Source: Epinephelus fuscoguttatus (lineage: Eukaryota > Chordata > Actinopteri > Perciformes > Serranidae). Taken from it: 64,000 bases of DNA. The DNA lies in NCBI RefSeq assembly GCF_011397635.1, contig NC_064770.1:22748200-22812199 (forward strand), read 5' to 3'. Below the pieces are notes generated by a model. It was not told the origin of the DNA. It made no database searches and saw nothing but the letters and a program-made list of their open reading frames with translations. Shown piece after piece: positions 1-35,375 of the stretch; position 1 is the stretch's first letter, and each line of letters opens with the position of its first letter. The translations under genes were made by a program, and so were the position numbers.

Positions 1-23192
<23,192 letters not shown>

Positions 23193-23196
<4 letters not shown>

Positions 23197-23210
23197 GACA
23201 GACAAAACAT
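23193..23210 (-). other. usp22 upstream ORF with start-stop overlap
   Basis: A five-codon uORF (ATG at 23210, reading M-F-C-L-S) ends in TGA that overlaps the usp22 start as ATGA (23196-23193). It lies 14 nt upstream of the main ATG. It exists in the mRNA only if transcription starts above 23210, which is likely but not shown. Such overlaps can permit termination-reinitiation (inference). Confidence 0.55.
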
Positions 23211-23583
23211 TCGGTTTGGGTTTTTAGGTGACAATAAAAAGTCTCCTGGTTGATTCACTTAGCTAGCTAGCTAGCACGAAACTGTCTGTCCAGAAATGGT
23301 TTCCGTTTGGAAATGGGACAATCGATGTTAGTATCCAAAATGCTCCTCGGGCATCTGACAAACACGGTCTTTGATTCACTTAGCTACACATCAGTTCATG
23401 TAGTCATCTAACGGAATTATCACTTCACTAAAATCTATGCTCCCCTTGCTGTTTTGACAGTTGCCTTTTCCTTTAACGTTAGCTCCACTTCCACTCTCAC
23501 GATTAGTTAGCTTTCTTTCTCTAGTTAGCCTGCTAACACTCAACTACAGCTTCACAATGCCCGCCCAGCGTACACCGTGATTT

Positions 23584-23606
23584 GCCAATACAAAGACGTG
23601 ACGTCA
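23584..23606 (-). promoter_or_regulatory. usp22 promoter: CRE palindrome and CCAAT box
   Basis: A perfect CRE TGACGTCA at 23599-23606 lies about 400 bp above the usp22 ATG, with CCAAT at 23585-23589 beside it on the plus strand. CRE plus CCAAT is a common CREB/ATF and NF-Y arrangement in vertebrate housekeeping promoters. The surrounding 23600-23660 is CpG-enriched. The TSS is not defined. Confidence 0.5.
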
Positions 23607-24137
23607 TCACGTTGGCTTAAGAGCACGTCGGGCGCGCTTGGTTTGGACCCCGGCGTGTGCCGTAGGAGTGAATTGTGGATTTCAACTATAGGATGCATCG
23701 ATGACGTTGCCTTAACAAAAAAAAACTCCCATTCAGAGTAGTGTGGAGTCTGTGACCGATCCCAAAATTTACAACAGTGTTATTCTGAATGGTGAAAAGC
23801 TGTGCTTCCTCTGAAACATACACCCAGCTGTTATTACTCCTACTTTAGGTCAGCCATTGTTATCATAATGTTGATTGCTATGTTTGACAGATGCCTTCTC
23901 TGTCTCAGGGATCTCATGGATGTAAGTACCCACTCTCTCAACACGTACTTGAATGTAACATCTAAAGACTGTGAAATAAATATTTTAATTTTAACATCAG
24001 CAAAAAAAATGACAGAAAGAAAGAAGATATCTATCTGTCTTATTTGAAGGTATAATCAGAAAACGGACAACCCTGTAAATATAATCAATGAAAGCCTGCC
24101 ACCTAGTGGTTATCTGTTGTATGTAGTCGGTAAATTC
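23607..24137. other. usp22 upstream flank
   Basis: CpG-rich to about 23710, then AT-rich sequence without recognisable genes; short ORFs here have no family features. Confidence 0.6.
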
Positions 24138-24340
24138 AATTAAATTAAATTTTATTTATATAGCCCAATATCACAAATCACAATTTGCCTCAGAGGATTT
24201 TACAGCTTACAACAACCCTCACAGCGGATAAGGAAAAATTCTTTAACAGGGAAAAAAAATGGTAGAAACCTTAGGAAGAGCAACTGAGGAGGGACCCCCC
24301 TTCCAGGACGGACAGATGTGCAATAGATGTTGTATATGAC
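24138..24340 (-). mobile_element. L2-like LINE 3' tail fragment (minus orientation)
   Basis: Reverse complement of the same family seen at 51060-51550. Shared blocks include TATAGCCCAATATCACAAAT, AATTTGCCTCAGAG, TAGAAACCTTAGGAAGAGCA-like text and CCAGGACGGACAGATGTGCA. It is a very common teleost interspersed repeat. Only the 3' untranslated part is present. Confidence 0.7.
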
Positions 24341-24544
24341 AAATCAACATACTAAATTTGCAGTAATCCATATGACTGCAAGACTCAGCTTCAGCGTCAG
24401 CCTTGTTCCATGAAGCATGCTGGGGGCCCATGCGGGCTTCTCTGACCATATGGGCCTCACATCCTTCTTCTGGGGCCTCAGCTTCGATTGACAGGGAGGC
24501 AAAATCCTGGGACATGTCGGGTTTTTCGGTGCATACATTAAACA

Positions 24545-25358
24545 TTCATTCATTTTCCATAACTGTTTATCCTGTTGGGGGACGCGGGGGGGCTGGGCAG
24601 GCCATCAGGTCATCAGATTATTGCAGGGCTAACACATATAGAGAGAGACAACCATTCATGCTCACATTCACACCTATGGGCAATATAGAGTCACCAATTA
24701 ACCTAGCCTGCATGTCTTTTAGAACACTACGGACTCCTCACAGGAACCTGGAGGAGATGCCTGTTTTGGCCTCTCTCCACTGGCTGCCAGTGAAGTTAAG
24801 AACTGACTTTAAGGTTCATCTATTTGTGTACAAAGCCCTTTAATGGTGTGGCCCCATCCTACATCGCAGACCTTCTAACCCCCTATTCTACTCTCAGGTC
24901 CCTCAGGTCAGCTGACCAGGGGCTCCTGGCTGTCCCACACTCCAGATTTAAGCTCAGGGGAGATCGTGCCTTTGCTGTGTCTGCCCCTAAACTGTGGAAC
25001 AGCATCCCCCCATCTGCCTCCACTACTGACTCATTTAAGTCCAGGTTCAATACCTACTTTTATTCATTAGCGTTTGAATCCCCCTGATTTGGTCTTCCCT
25101 GAAGCGTGCCTGTGTGTTGTATCTCTAATGTGTGAGCTGTGCACCTGACAATTATGTCGCCTCTTATGTATAAGTTTTTAGCATTCTATTCCTTTTGTAC
25201 AGCACTTCGGTTACTTTGAGTTGTTTTTAAATGTGCTTTATAAATAAATTTGAGTTTGGTTTAGGACTGTGCGAGGAAGACAGAGAAAACCCAGATTCGA
25301 GCAAAGAACACTTTTGCCATGAGGTGACAATGCTAACCACTGTACCACTGTGCCACCC
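24545..25358 (-). mobile_element. tRNA-like SINE, split by a LINE insertion
   Basis: The two halves are 24545-24722 and 25260-25358. The minus-strand head reads GGGTGGCACAGTGGTACAGT followed by GGTTAGCATTGTCACC and a degraded B box near CTCGAATCTGG. The tail half carries the teleost blocks CTATGGGCAATATAGAGTCA and CACCAATTAACCTAGCCTGC. Removing the LINE restores continuous CATGTCTTTTAGGACTGTG. The TTTAG at 24718-24722 and 25260-25264 is the LINE's target duplication. Confidence 0.75.
24723..25259 (+). mobile_element. L2/CR1-clade LINE, 5'-truncated, reverse transcriptase C-terminus
   Basis: Plus-strand text encodes PVLASLHWLPVKLRTDFKVH, then after a frameshift near 24830-24845 NGVAPSYIADLLTPYSTLRS, HSRFKLRGDRAFAVSAPKLW and NSIPPSAS..FKSRFNTY. 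This is the standard C-terminal segment of fish L2-like non-LTR reverse transcriptases. It ends CTTTATAAATAAATTTGAG and is flanked by the 5-bp duplication TTTAG. It is inactive: 5'-truncated and frameshifted. Confidence 0.85.
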
Positions 25359-28300
25359 GTATATACAAAAAAGATCATATTGAGAGGAATTGAAATAAAG
25401 CAAAGTATTGCAATGCTCAAGAACATGAATACTGAGTAGAAACATTGCAATAAAAATATGACAAAAGATACAGTTTTGCGCAGGATGTGCGAGAAAAATA
25501 ATGCTGATGCTGCTGTAAATGCCAAAAAGCTCACATCAACAGTTTAAGATGACACAGGCCCAAAGCCCTGACTAATGAAAGTTGAGATTTGGCAAAAACT
25601 TTACTCATTTAAAGAGTTTTTTAATATGTATTTTTCACAAAAGAAGAAACAAATGAATAAAAGTTCTGATGGAAAGTAACACTCCAATGAAGATGCACAG
25701 ATGTGTACAATTACTGACTTTGTCTGTGGTCAATAGACTGTGCATTCACGTGGGAATGTTAAACTACGTCATTTTGCTTTTGCTTTGGGTGGATTTGAAC
25801 TAGTTATAACAGGTCAGAATATATAAGACATGTAGCACTGTTCCCAGGGGTGGTGGAGATAGTTGTAATGAACTAGATGTGCACCTGAGAGGAAGACGAC
25901 CTGGAACAAGCAGCTGGCCTGAGTTAAGGCGTACACCGACTCTATCACAGCTTCACACTAATTACCACCATTACATATTATAAACTTCAGGCTGGCTTCC
26001 AAGTATCTGGGTTTATCTGGCATGATTTACAGCCCTAATTTTGCTTTCAATTAAGGAAGGCAATTTGGCTTTGTTTATAACATTGTGAACAGAGGTGTCA
26101 AGTCCCTCCATTGTTCACTGGGGGGCAGTGCAGGTCTATTTATTCTCAGTTAAATCAAGGTAAACTTCTGCTATTAATGACAATACCTCTAAGAGTAGCA
26201 GCAGTAAATCATTTGTATCTTCATTGGGACCCTTCTGAATAAGAATATATGTCATTCTACATCTTAAAATAAAGAGTTGTATATGAGTTTTCTGTCCTCT
26301 CCTGCAAAGACTGTTTTCTTTTCCATTATTATTTTAATTTCCTTTTTTTTTCTGTGCAAATAAACGAAGGCCGAGTATTCTGCTTCTAGTGATGTAGTCA
26401 GAGTGTGGGTGCATTGACATTGGGTGTCTGGTATTACAGAGAGACAAATGAAGTCTTATTTAGGACTGTGAGTATAGGGAAACTCAGTGCATATGTTACT
26501 GTGTATAATAGATTAACAAGAGTAGAGACTCCCACTGCTAACTGACCAACACTAGAGAGACTGGCACAACAGACTATGTCTCCAAGTTTTAAGCTTCAGT
26601 CAGCTGCCTCTTCAACAGAAGAATTACTGTGTCTCTGATTATTCAGTTTATCACGGAAAAACAACACATGTTCTTGTCTCAGACAGTTGGAGAGGTTTTA
26701 GGGACAGGCCTTCAGCATATTGGTGGATATCTCACAAACAATCCTCCCAGCGAAGAGAACAGCGTGTTCACATTTCAACAATTGATCAACATTATTCAGG
26801 AAAATCTTTTCAATGACTTCAAACTATTTTTTACTCGTCTGAGGTATGCAGGGATAATTAAAAACATAGATTTTAGAGGTTCATTTGATATAAACTGAAT
26901 AGGGTTATTTCTAGAGAGAATAGCAGTGGGATTGCTGGCTGCTGAAACGCTGGCACTGAGCTGCACTGCTGGAGCTAAACTGCAAAACAAAAGCTGGAAG
27001 GCTGAACGTAATTGATTCATGTATAGCTGGGAGCTGGAGAGCATTGCTGGAAAAATGGCTGCAGTGCTGGCTTAACTTTGTATGAAGGAGGGGATAAAAA
27101 TGAAGAGAGTGATAGTGTAAAGACTTATTTAAGCTTAAGTGTACAGAGAAAGAGTTCAGGTGTCATTCAAGTGTTTTAGCTGGATTAAGGGGAACCCATC
27201 AGAGGTCTGAGCCCTATAAGCACTACCGTGTACTAGAGGGATGTATTGGGGTCATTGAGCTTTTTATCTTGAGTCTTCAGCACTAATGGAGCCTGACGTA
27301 AACTGAATGATTGCCATATCTGCGTTTCATGCATCAAAGATTTACTGCATTTAACAATCATACTAGCGTCCCTCATCTAGAATAAAGTTAAGTGCTTATC
27401 CTACAAACAGTCATAGGCTTCTGTCCGCACTGCTTAATTGATTGATACAAATGGGCAGTAACTTCACTGTTTGTTCAAAGCTTGCATGCCTCCTTCGTGT
27501 CAATGACAGCAGCTGTAATGCAGTGACAGCCTCAAAGAGACGTGCTAAAGACCAGATTACCAAAGCTCCATGGAAGCGAGTCGCTGCTTTCCAGGGAATC
27601 TGACTCCCCTTACAGGCACTGATGAGTATGAGCCAGTTCTGTGGGAATAACACGTGGGATCAAGTCACTGTTTGCAGTTCACAAGTAATTAATAAGTGTT
27701 GACATCCAAGTCATGAGCCAAGTCGCATGTCAAGACTGACAAGTCCTAACATCATAATATATTAAATACACAATAATCATGACTTGTTAAGACAAGTTTG
27801 TTGGAAGTTGTTGCATCACTGTCACTGTTTCAACTCACACGTTTTGCATGTTACGGATCATTTTTTTGTTGACCATCGCATAGTTTTTGTACATAAACAG
27901 AATTGCCTTTTTTTTTTCAAACTGGCCCTCAGTAGCATTTTTTCTTCATGGTTCTCTCCTGCAACTTGATTGGACACTGTCATATTGGCTCAAACAGAGA
28001 GGATCTTGGGAACTAAGCGCTGACTTGCTGGCAATGAATAGCATTAATGTTAGTTAATTCAGGAAATGAACTGATTTGTGGCACACTTTTTAAATAGCAT
28101 ACTTTTTTAATCTTTGGGTTTGGAGGGTGGGTATCAAGTAAGTTTGGATGTCCTTATAATGACAACTTGACATTGACATAAAGACATCTTCTGGTGATGT
28201 CATCCTGGTTAATGTCAACTTGTCATAATAAGGACATACCAAACAAATTTAATGTCAACTTGTCATGACAAAGACGACTTCTGGTAATGTCACTTTGATT

Positions 28301-29791
28301 AATGTCAAGTTGTCATAATCAGGACGACCCAAACAATGTCAGCTTGTCATTACAAAAACCGAATGACACTTAATGACAGCAGTCATAAATGTTTATGACA
28401 TGTACATAATGTTTATGACAGGTTCATGACCGTGTCATGTCATAGTTATGACAATGTCATGTCACTCTTATGTAGATACCTTCAAGTAAAGTGTTACCAC
28501 TAGTTCTGCTTAAAATGCAATGTATATGCAGGCATTCAGTTTTGCACTGATTAATTCCACTGATTTATTTATTTAAGGTCATTTTGGACTCTGTTAAGAC
28601 TCTTAAACCATTTTCCACATGCATAGGATTTCATGACCATACGACACCAAATGTGCATGACTAGGAAACACTGTTGATCAAATTAAATGTTACTTTGAAG
28701 TGAATAATGATCAGCGTCTGACTGGCAACTTGCAGTTGATCAACAGACAGTTGATGAGGGTTGTTTTCAAAAGAAACTTCTCTGGACTCAGATGATGGGA
28801 AAACATTTCCTGTTAAATGAAACGGTTGTTTTGCACATGCAATCTGACCTTAATGTCCTCAGTATTTAAGTATTTAACAAGAAAAACATTAGAAAAATAT
28901 TAAATTATCTGTGTCATTCATATGAAGAAGCATGCTAATATTAGACCACAGATGAGTAAACAGGACATCTGCATCCTGCCAGCTCTCCGCCTGAGATGCT
29001 GGGAGGTGACACAGCTGTTGGAAGCTGTCAGCGGCCCATGCACGTCATCACAGAGTCTGGGTGGGGCAAGGCAAGCCACTTGGGGAGTGCTATGGATGGG
29101 TTCAACTCGAAGCGGCTTGAAGTTCCCCAGGCCAAACAGTCACCCTAAGTTCCCTTGATAGTCGTAAAGCACAAGTTTAGTCAAACTGCAGATAAACTCT
29201 TTTCCAGAAAGATGCTCAGCTCTGGATCGTATACATGGGAATTTATGTTCGGAGCCAGAGTTCATACAAACCATAATAACTTCAGCCTTTCTCACTGATT
29301 TTACGCCTGTTTGCCACCAGTTTCATGTTAGGCAATCTCCACTTTTAATGACTTTTTTTTTTAATAAGGAGTATGATAAAAACTGAGACATTTATTACAT
29401 AATAGGTTTTCATTGAGTCAAAATTAAGAATACTAATCTACCTTGCACATGTTTCTGAATGGCTTACCATTGCAATAAGGGGAAATAAATATGAATGAAT
29501 TTATAATTAATTCAATGGTGCTTGATCATGAATGGAACATTAAGCTTTAGTAAAATATACACAGAAATAATTATTTTTGCCTTATTCCTCCACCTTTTGT
29601 TGCTGAGACAAGGGGTTTGAGGACTGAATAGATGGTGTGTGCTGACTGAATGTAAATTTGTTTCATTATAGATTTCTATAATAGCAACAGAGACCTACTG
29701 TTCCCATTTCTAGAGAGAATTGTTAAAAGTGATAATAATCTGCAGACACTGTGTAGGAGGTATACAGGCCTCATACACAGAAACACACACA
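25359..29791. other. Intergenic, no gene recognised
   Basis: AT-rich spacer between usp22 and med9. The only structured part I can name is a repeat at about 28140-28500. Short ORFs such as 26629-26898 have no splice context or family signature. Confidence 0.65.
28140..28500. repeat. Internally repetitive teleost repeat (GTCATAATGACA motifs)
   Basis: Repeated and partly palindromic variants of AATGTCAACTTGTCATAAT, then TTTATGACATG and GTCATGTCA, ending in CAAGTAAAGTGTTACC, an end sequence found in a widespread fish DNA-transposon remnant. The first half has three near-copies of a 70-80 bp unit. No coding capacity. Confidence 0.6.
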
Positions 29792-30335
29792 CACTGGCCA
29801 CTTTATTAGGTATACCTGTGTGATTTTGGTCCATACTGACATGATAGCATCACACAGTTGCTGCAGATTTGTCGGCTGCACATTGAGATCTGGTGACTGT
29901 GGAGGCCATTGGAGTACAGTGAACTCATTGTCATGTTCAAGAAACCAGTTTGAGATGATTTGAGCTTTGTGACATGGTGCGCTATCCTGCTGGAAGTAGC
30001 CATCAGAAGATGGGTACACTGTGGTCATAAAGGGATGGACACGGTCAGCAACAATACTCAGGTAGGCTGTGGTGTTTAAACCATGCTCAGTTGGTACTAA
30101 GGGGCCCGAAGTGTGCCAAGAAAATATCCCCCACACCATTACACCACCAGCAGCAGTCTGAACCGTTGATACAAGGCAGGATGGATCCATGCTTTCATGT
30201 TGTTTACACCAAATTCTGACCCTGCCATCTGAATGTGGCAGCAGGAATTGAGACTCATCAGACTAGGCAATGTTTTTCCAATCTTCGTTTGTCCAATTTT
30301 GGTGAGTCTGTCCGAATTGTAGCCTCAGTGTCCTG
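29771..30335 (-). pseudogene. Tc1 transposase pseudogene
   Basis: Coding remnant inside the Tc1 element: one in-frame nonsense codon at 30263-30265, an internal deletion joining SPDLN to VQPTNLQQL, and a C-terminus running out into non-transposon sequence. It cannot make an active DDE enzyme. Confidence 0.88.
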
Positions 30336-30563
30336 TTCTTAGCCGATAGTGTGGCCTTCTGCTGCTGTAGCCCATCTGCTTCAAGGTTGGACGTGTTGTT
30401 GGTTCAGAGATGGTCTTCTGCAGACCTTGGTTAGTGGTTATTTGAGTTACTGTTGCCTTTCTATCATCTTGAACCAGTCCGGCCATTCTCCTCTGATCTC
30501 TGGCACCAACAAGGCATTTTCGCCCAGAGAACTGCCGCTCACTGGATATTTACTCTTTGTCAG
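29792..30563 (-). mobile_element. Tc1/mariner transposon remnant with broken transposase
   Basis: The left end CACTGGCCACTTTATTAGG is the terminal repeat of a teleost Tc1 element. Minus-strand text encodes QNWTNEDWKNIA, SDESQFLLPHSDGRVRIWCK, GGVMVWGIFSW, YFQQDSAPCHKAQI and WPPQSPDLN, matching the DDE transposase core (first D in SDES, second D in QQDSAPCH). It is a pseudogene: the W of IAW is a TAG stop (30265-30263), the stretch after SPDLN that should hold the catalytic E is deleted, and both the N-terminus and the right terminal repeat are missing, cut off where the next LINE fragment begins. Confidence 0.9.
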
Positions 30564-30564
30564 A

Positions 30565-31075
30565 CCTCAAGCTCAGGTCCTCTTGAGGCCGACGCAGTGT
30601 CTTAGCTGTTCCTAGGACTGCACTCTTCTGGACAGAGACCTCAGATGTTATACCTGGAATCTGCTGGAGCCACTCTCCCAGTTTCTAGGTCACAGCCCCC
30701 AGGGCCCAGGGCTCCGATTACCACCGGCACCACTGTTGCCTTTACTCCCCATATCTTCTCTAGCTCCTCTTTCAGCCATCACCAGTTTGTCAGTCTGGAT
30801 CTGGAAGTCCCACAGGTCCTTAGCTCGGTCATTCTCCACCTTAGGGGGTGTCTTCCATTCTGACCTTGAGACTTTCAGCCCATACTCAGTGCAGATTTTC
30901 CTGTATGCCAGCCACTTGGTTATGGTGTCATATGTATGCTGTTCCTGCCTGCATTTTACACCCTGCTATTATGTGCTCATCTGTCTCAGGAGCATCTCTG
31001 CACAGCCTGCACCTGGGGTCCTGTCTGGCGTGGTAGACCACTACTTCTGTTGATTTTGCACTAAGTGCCTGTTCT
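30565..31075 (-). mobile_element. R4/Rex6-like non-LTR LINE fragment (3' coding end)
   Basis: Minus strand reads DPRCRLCRDAPETDEHIIAG, CKMQAGTAYI, then after a frameshift YRKICTEYGLKVSRSEWKTP and LWDFQIQTDKLVMA, later a GNSGAGGNRSPGPWGL-like tail. The C-x2-C..H..C finger followed by HNQVAGI resembles the C-terminal region of LINEs with a restriction-like endonuclease (R4/Rex6/Dong group). The part that should carry the PD..D catalytic residues is deleted after LVMA. Clade assignment is moderately sure. Confidence 0.65.
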
Positions 31076-34000
31076 TGTGCTGCCATGATTAGACTGACTA
31101 GACTAGATTGGACTATATATAGCAGTAAAATATGCCTTTATAGATAAATACATACATTAAAGAAGCGTCATGGCTCTACAGCTAAAACATTAATACTGCT
31201 ACTGCTTGTGATCCTGATATAAGTTGCAAATGTGGATAAATACAAACAATAGCATCACATTTAATCCTCTATAAGTGATCAGATAATATTTTTTTTAATT
31301 CTCTTTATTTGTGAAATACTTTGATGGCTAATTTCCCTTTAAAAGGATCAAATAAACAACACACAGTAAATCAGTCACAGAGATATCAGTGATTCTGACA
31401 GACATGACAGTGACTTAACAAGCTTCTTCCTGTCTCGTAGCCGATTCACCAGCTGGAAATAGGTCAAAGTGACTCAGCATGAAACAAAAGTCATGAAAGT
31501 CATGAAAAAAATGTTGAATGAAACAAACTCTTATCTGCACATACTAATGTGATACTTATCCTACCTGAGCTGGATATCTGACTACCTTTACCTTTGCAAT
31601 GCACATCATTTTACACCATGACACAGATTTTATGATGATATCTTTATAACTGCAATAACAATGTGCATGTTATTCTAGTGGGATGTGTTCAATTAAATAA
31701 TTGTGTGTGTGGGATGGTAGTTCTGGGGTCAAGAAATGGCCCAGTTTTCTCATAAATGTGATGTGTCAAAGCTTTCCCCGTGACCCAAATGGTAGAGCAC
31801 TTGGTTAACATGATGCCCTACTAAGTCAAATCTGGGTCATGTATACCAACTCTGCTGAGTTTCATCAGCATATAACGTCTCACTGGAAATAAGCGTGAGC
31901 ACTGAATGATTGTTTAAGTGTCTGGTAAGATCAACAGCACTCACCTGGAGGCATGACCAAAGTAAATGTTCAGTAAGCGTCAGGTCTAAATGGGAGGTCA
32001 GCTCTCATTGAAGCTATACTTAATTAGGTCTTCAGCAACTGCGTCACGGCGGTGGTCTCTCTGCAGTGACGGCTAATGAGAATTTGTCCCCATGGTGTGT
32101 ACCAGGTAGCAGTAGGAAGCAGAAAGGATTAACTGCTGGATCTTTCCTTTGATGAGAACATATAGCTGTGAAAACATATAGGTCAGCAAGGTTTTGAAGA
32201 TCAAGAGATAAAATCCAACCCCTTAAAAGACCTCACAATTTCAACAGCAAGCTTAGTTGATACAAAGACACACGAACTCTGCTACTTTATGTACTTTAGT
32301 AATTTTACAGATTAACAAAATCATAAACACAATATATAATCTCTGATGCTGTGATGCTGTTCATCATGGGTGTCTCCAATTGCAGACAGACGCAGACAGA
32401 CGATAACCAACCATAATTAACACCACGTATGGTCATCCCCAGTATCACCTCTTTGACTTATCACTGGTGCCCATTAGAGCGTATATTCGAACCCATCATG
32501 CACATTCATGTTTACACTGGTTGCCACGTTTCACTCTAAACGCACACAACGTGTCGCAGCACACTTGTAGACATAGGAGGTTGAATTTAGGTATAGATGC
32601 TTAAGGTTGCTAGGTAGCAGCATGTGGCATTATTCCCGGCCATCGCAGGTCAAGTTTATTGCTCTGTGTAGTAATGGATTGTCTGTGGCCTATTTCAGTG
32701 GAAATATAGGCTATCAGGGGGTTCATTCAAAGGAGAATCCATTTGTGTAACAGTCTTATGTAAATAGCAGCATAACCTTCTGAAGTGAGGTCACCTGAAG
32801 AAGAAGTTCATATATTTATGTGGAACATTAATTTTTGCAATAGTTGACATTCTGTCATATTGAGCACTACAGTCTACAGAAGGCCATTCCCCAAGTGTTT
32901 TATGAGCTCCTAACTGAGCTAATGAAGCCTATTTGGAGCAGTACCATTTTGTATTCATATTTTACACTACTTTACACTATGAAAACATACATAAACAGAT
33001 AATGCCAGGGATTGGGAGCACTAACAGAAATCATAAATCAGCTCATAAAATGTTATATAGTGCACATACATTAAGGGACTTAATAGCTTTCTTATTTTTT
33101 AGAATATAGACTTGACGTAATGTGCTGTTTGATTCCATGTTTTTAGTGAAAAAGGAAGGTTTATATTAGGAAAATTTAGATTTCTGTATATGAGATTTGG
33201 CAAGCAGACTCATTAAATCAAACTGATTGTATGGATTTTGACCTGTTGGTGATAAGCCACCAATAGATTTAAGTATGTTTTTTTTTGTTTGTTTGTTTTT
33301 TTTGGAAAGATGTGCTATCTATTCTCTGGAGATTTTAAAAAGAATTTGGGTCATTGCCTTTTCAACTTTGAAAAATTAAAATTTTAACTAAATTTAATTG
33401 CTATTTTTAAGTAGACACGTGTTAAAGACAGTTTAAAGTTACAAGAAATTGTACTGTACCATCTCAGGCTGTGGAATTTCATCTTTTATGACTGTTTTTC
33501 TCCTTTAAGTTTTGATAGATTTGTCAACCCTGTTACTGATGAAGCTATTATATCTAATATGCCTGATTAGACATATGTAATAGATGGCACATATATGAGC
33601 AGTAGCCTACTTTTGACCCTGTTTTCACTAAGAATATTTTCAGATGACTCAAATGAGCTACTTTGGTTTTATTATACCATTGACTTTTAACCCCCCACCT
33701 TTGTGGTTGTTGCATATAGCCTAAAGTCAGATTAATTTGATTTACAGATTTTTAAAAGGCTTTGACAAATGCCTGAGAGAATGCTGGGTGTAGAGCTAAG
33801 TACTCTCAATTTTGCTGAGATAAATGTGCCCAAATACAGTGAGGTCTCTCTGTAACCAAGAGTTTAAAAATAGTTTTACATTTGGTCTATTTTCCTGTCA
33901 CATTCCTGTCAATGAATTTCTGTCAGCCAGATTTTTGGTTAGATGCCTCCCCAGGTATTAAACCTTTGTATTAACGTGTATGTTGTGTATTGTTTGTTGT

Positions 34001-34080
34001 TTACAGTTTTTATAAGGTAACAATTCTCATTGATTAAAATTAAGAAACGTTCCAGAAGCCTTGGAAATCGGTAGCCATTC
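31076..34080. other. Intergenic, AT-rich, nothing recognised
   Basis: No exon, RNA gene or named transposon seen; only short T-rich tracts such as 33270-33303 and a small GCAGACAGAC duplication at 32383-32402. Confidence 0.6.
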
Positions 34081-34101
34081 AAAATGTAGTTTCTATTAGG
34101 C

Positions 34102-34129
34102 TGACGTCATCACACGACGCATGACGTCG
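34102..34129 (+). promoter_or_regulatory. med9 promoter CRE sites
   Basis: A perfect CRE TGACGTCA at 34102-34109 and a near-perfect TGACGTCG at 34122-34129 lie 30-57 bp above the med9 ATG in a CpG-rich block. They probably bind CREB/ATF factors around the transcription start. Confidence 0.5.
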
Positions 34130-34158
34130 ACAACCTGCGCCGGGGAGGACGGTGAGCG

Positions 34159-34238
34159 ATGGCGGTGTCTCAAGCGAAGCCAGGGAAAGAGGGCGATGAC
34201 TGCTCATTGCTGCCTTTAGTTCATGATATTATCAAATG
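34159..34238 (+). CDS. med9: med9 coding exon 1
   Basis: Begins [20 protein letters not shown], ends in IIK plus TG of a split Cys codon at the GTAAGA donor. Confidence 0.95.
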
Positions 34239-34670
34239 GTAAGAATACCGTCACGTCCATGTGTGTTATATGTTTATTCACGGCTCTGTGGAACCATATT
34301 TGTTAGTTGTAAACTGCCGTTTCGGTGGAGCTGTTAAGCTAAAGCTAACGCCTGCTATCACAGCTAAGCTAACTACAAAAGCTAAATATCCAAAACAATA
34401 CAACAGCTCGGAAATAACATGTGCCCCTTATCCACCTTACTATCTTCTAGCATGGACAAAGACAACCAGGACGTCCACCAAGAGCTGGCCAAGCTGAAGA
34501 CAAAGATCCAGGAGGCTCGGGAGCAGATCTCCAACATGCCCGGGGTGGACAGTAGTCCGCAGGAGCAGCAGCAGCAGCTGGCTACGCTGCGGGAGCAGGT
34601 CCGCACCAAGAACCAGCTGCTGCAAAAATACAAAAGCCTGTGCATGTTTGACGTGCCTAAAGCATCTTGA
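34159..34670 (+). CDS. med9: Mediator of RNA polymerase II transcription subunit 9
   Basis: Two exons, 34159-34238 (80 nt) and 34451-34670 (220 nt), join at phase 2 (GGTAAGA donor, TCTTCTAG acceptor; 212-bp intron) to give 99 aa. The conserved block is [20 protein letters not shown], then [18 protein letters not shown] and [18 protein letters not shown] with CMFDVPK, diagnostic of MED9. The C-terminal two-thirds is a predicted coiled coil. Known role: a Mediator middle-module subunit that heterodimerises with MED4 and helps couple Mediator to RNA polymerase II. The proline-rich N-terminal extension of the mammalian protein (about 146 aa) is absent. The start ATG has a good context (GCGATGG). 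Confidence 0.96.
34451..34670 (+). CDS. med9: med9 coding exon 2
   Basis: Starts with the C completing the split TGC codon, then [20 protein letters not shown], ending [12 protein letters not shown] and TGA. Confidence 0.95.
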
Positions 34671-34961
34671 ACCCGGAGACTGGATTACTGCGCTGACTGG
34701 AGTGAGCTCACAGACCGTACAGCTGCAGAAGGACGTTTTGGTTTCATCCTCACCTTTGGGGCAGGTTTCTGGAGGATTCAAGAGATGGACGTTCAAATGA
34801 GCGTGGACTTACCTCAGTTGCATTGGTGTTTTTGAACGTCACACATTGTCTTTTTTCCCTTTTTTGTTGTAAGAATGCAAATTATTTAATATTTGTATCA
34901 AAGGTAGTTTTTTAGTGCAGCATTTCTTATAATTTAATATCTTGCAGTGTTCATACTTTGT

Positions 34962-34967
34962 AATAAA
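34962..34967 (+). terminator. med9 polyadenylation signal
   Basis: AATAAA 292 bp after the med9 stop, followed by T-rich sequence. It predicts a 3' UTR of about 310 nt. Confidence 0.65.
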
Positions 34968-35375
34968 CATGAGTTGATTAAGAACTACAGCCTTTTTAAT
35001 TACCTTACTAATCCTACCCATCATTCACTGAGCATCTTTTGGGCACAATTAAGCTACTTTTTTGTGCTGCTTTTCAACTTGAAAGGGATTTAGGGATATA
35101 CTGAATCCAAGGATGCGATAGGGAAAATATAATATCCACATTTATAAGTAAATCTGCGTGAAAGAGTCTCTATTGGACCCTCCTTTTAGATTGTTGCAGT
35201 TTGCTTGTGTGAGAAGTGAAAGAATGAACTTTAAGTCAACATATGATGTATATGTATAAATGGGAAACTGATGCATGAAATGTGCAGAAGAGTGTGCAGT
35301 GTTTCATGTAACTTCACTGTGTTTTGCTTGAAAGGTAAGAGAAGAGGAACACAGACTATGAAAGTAACAAGTGGT

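Noticed and set aside
26629..26898. 89-codon plus-strand ORF
   Set aside because: No signature, AT-rich codons, no splice or promoter context.
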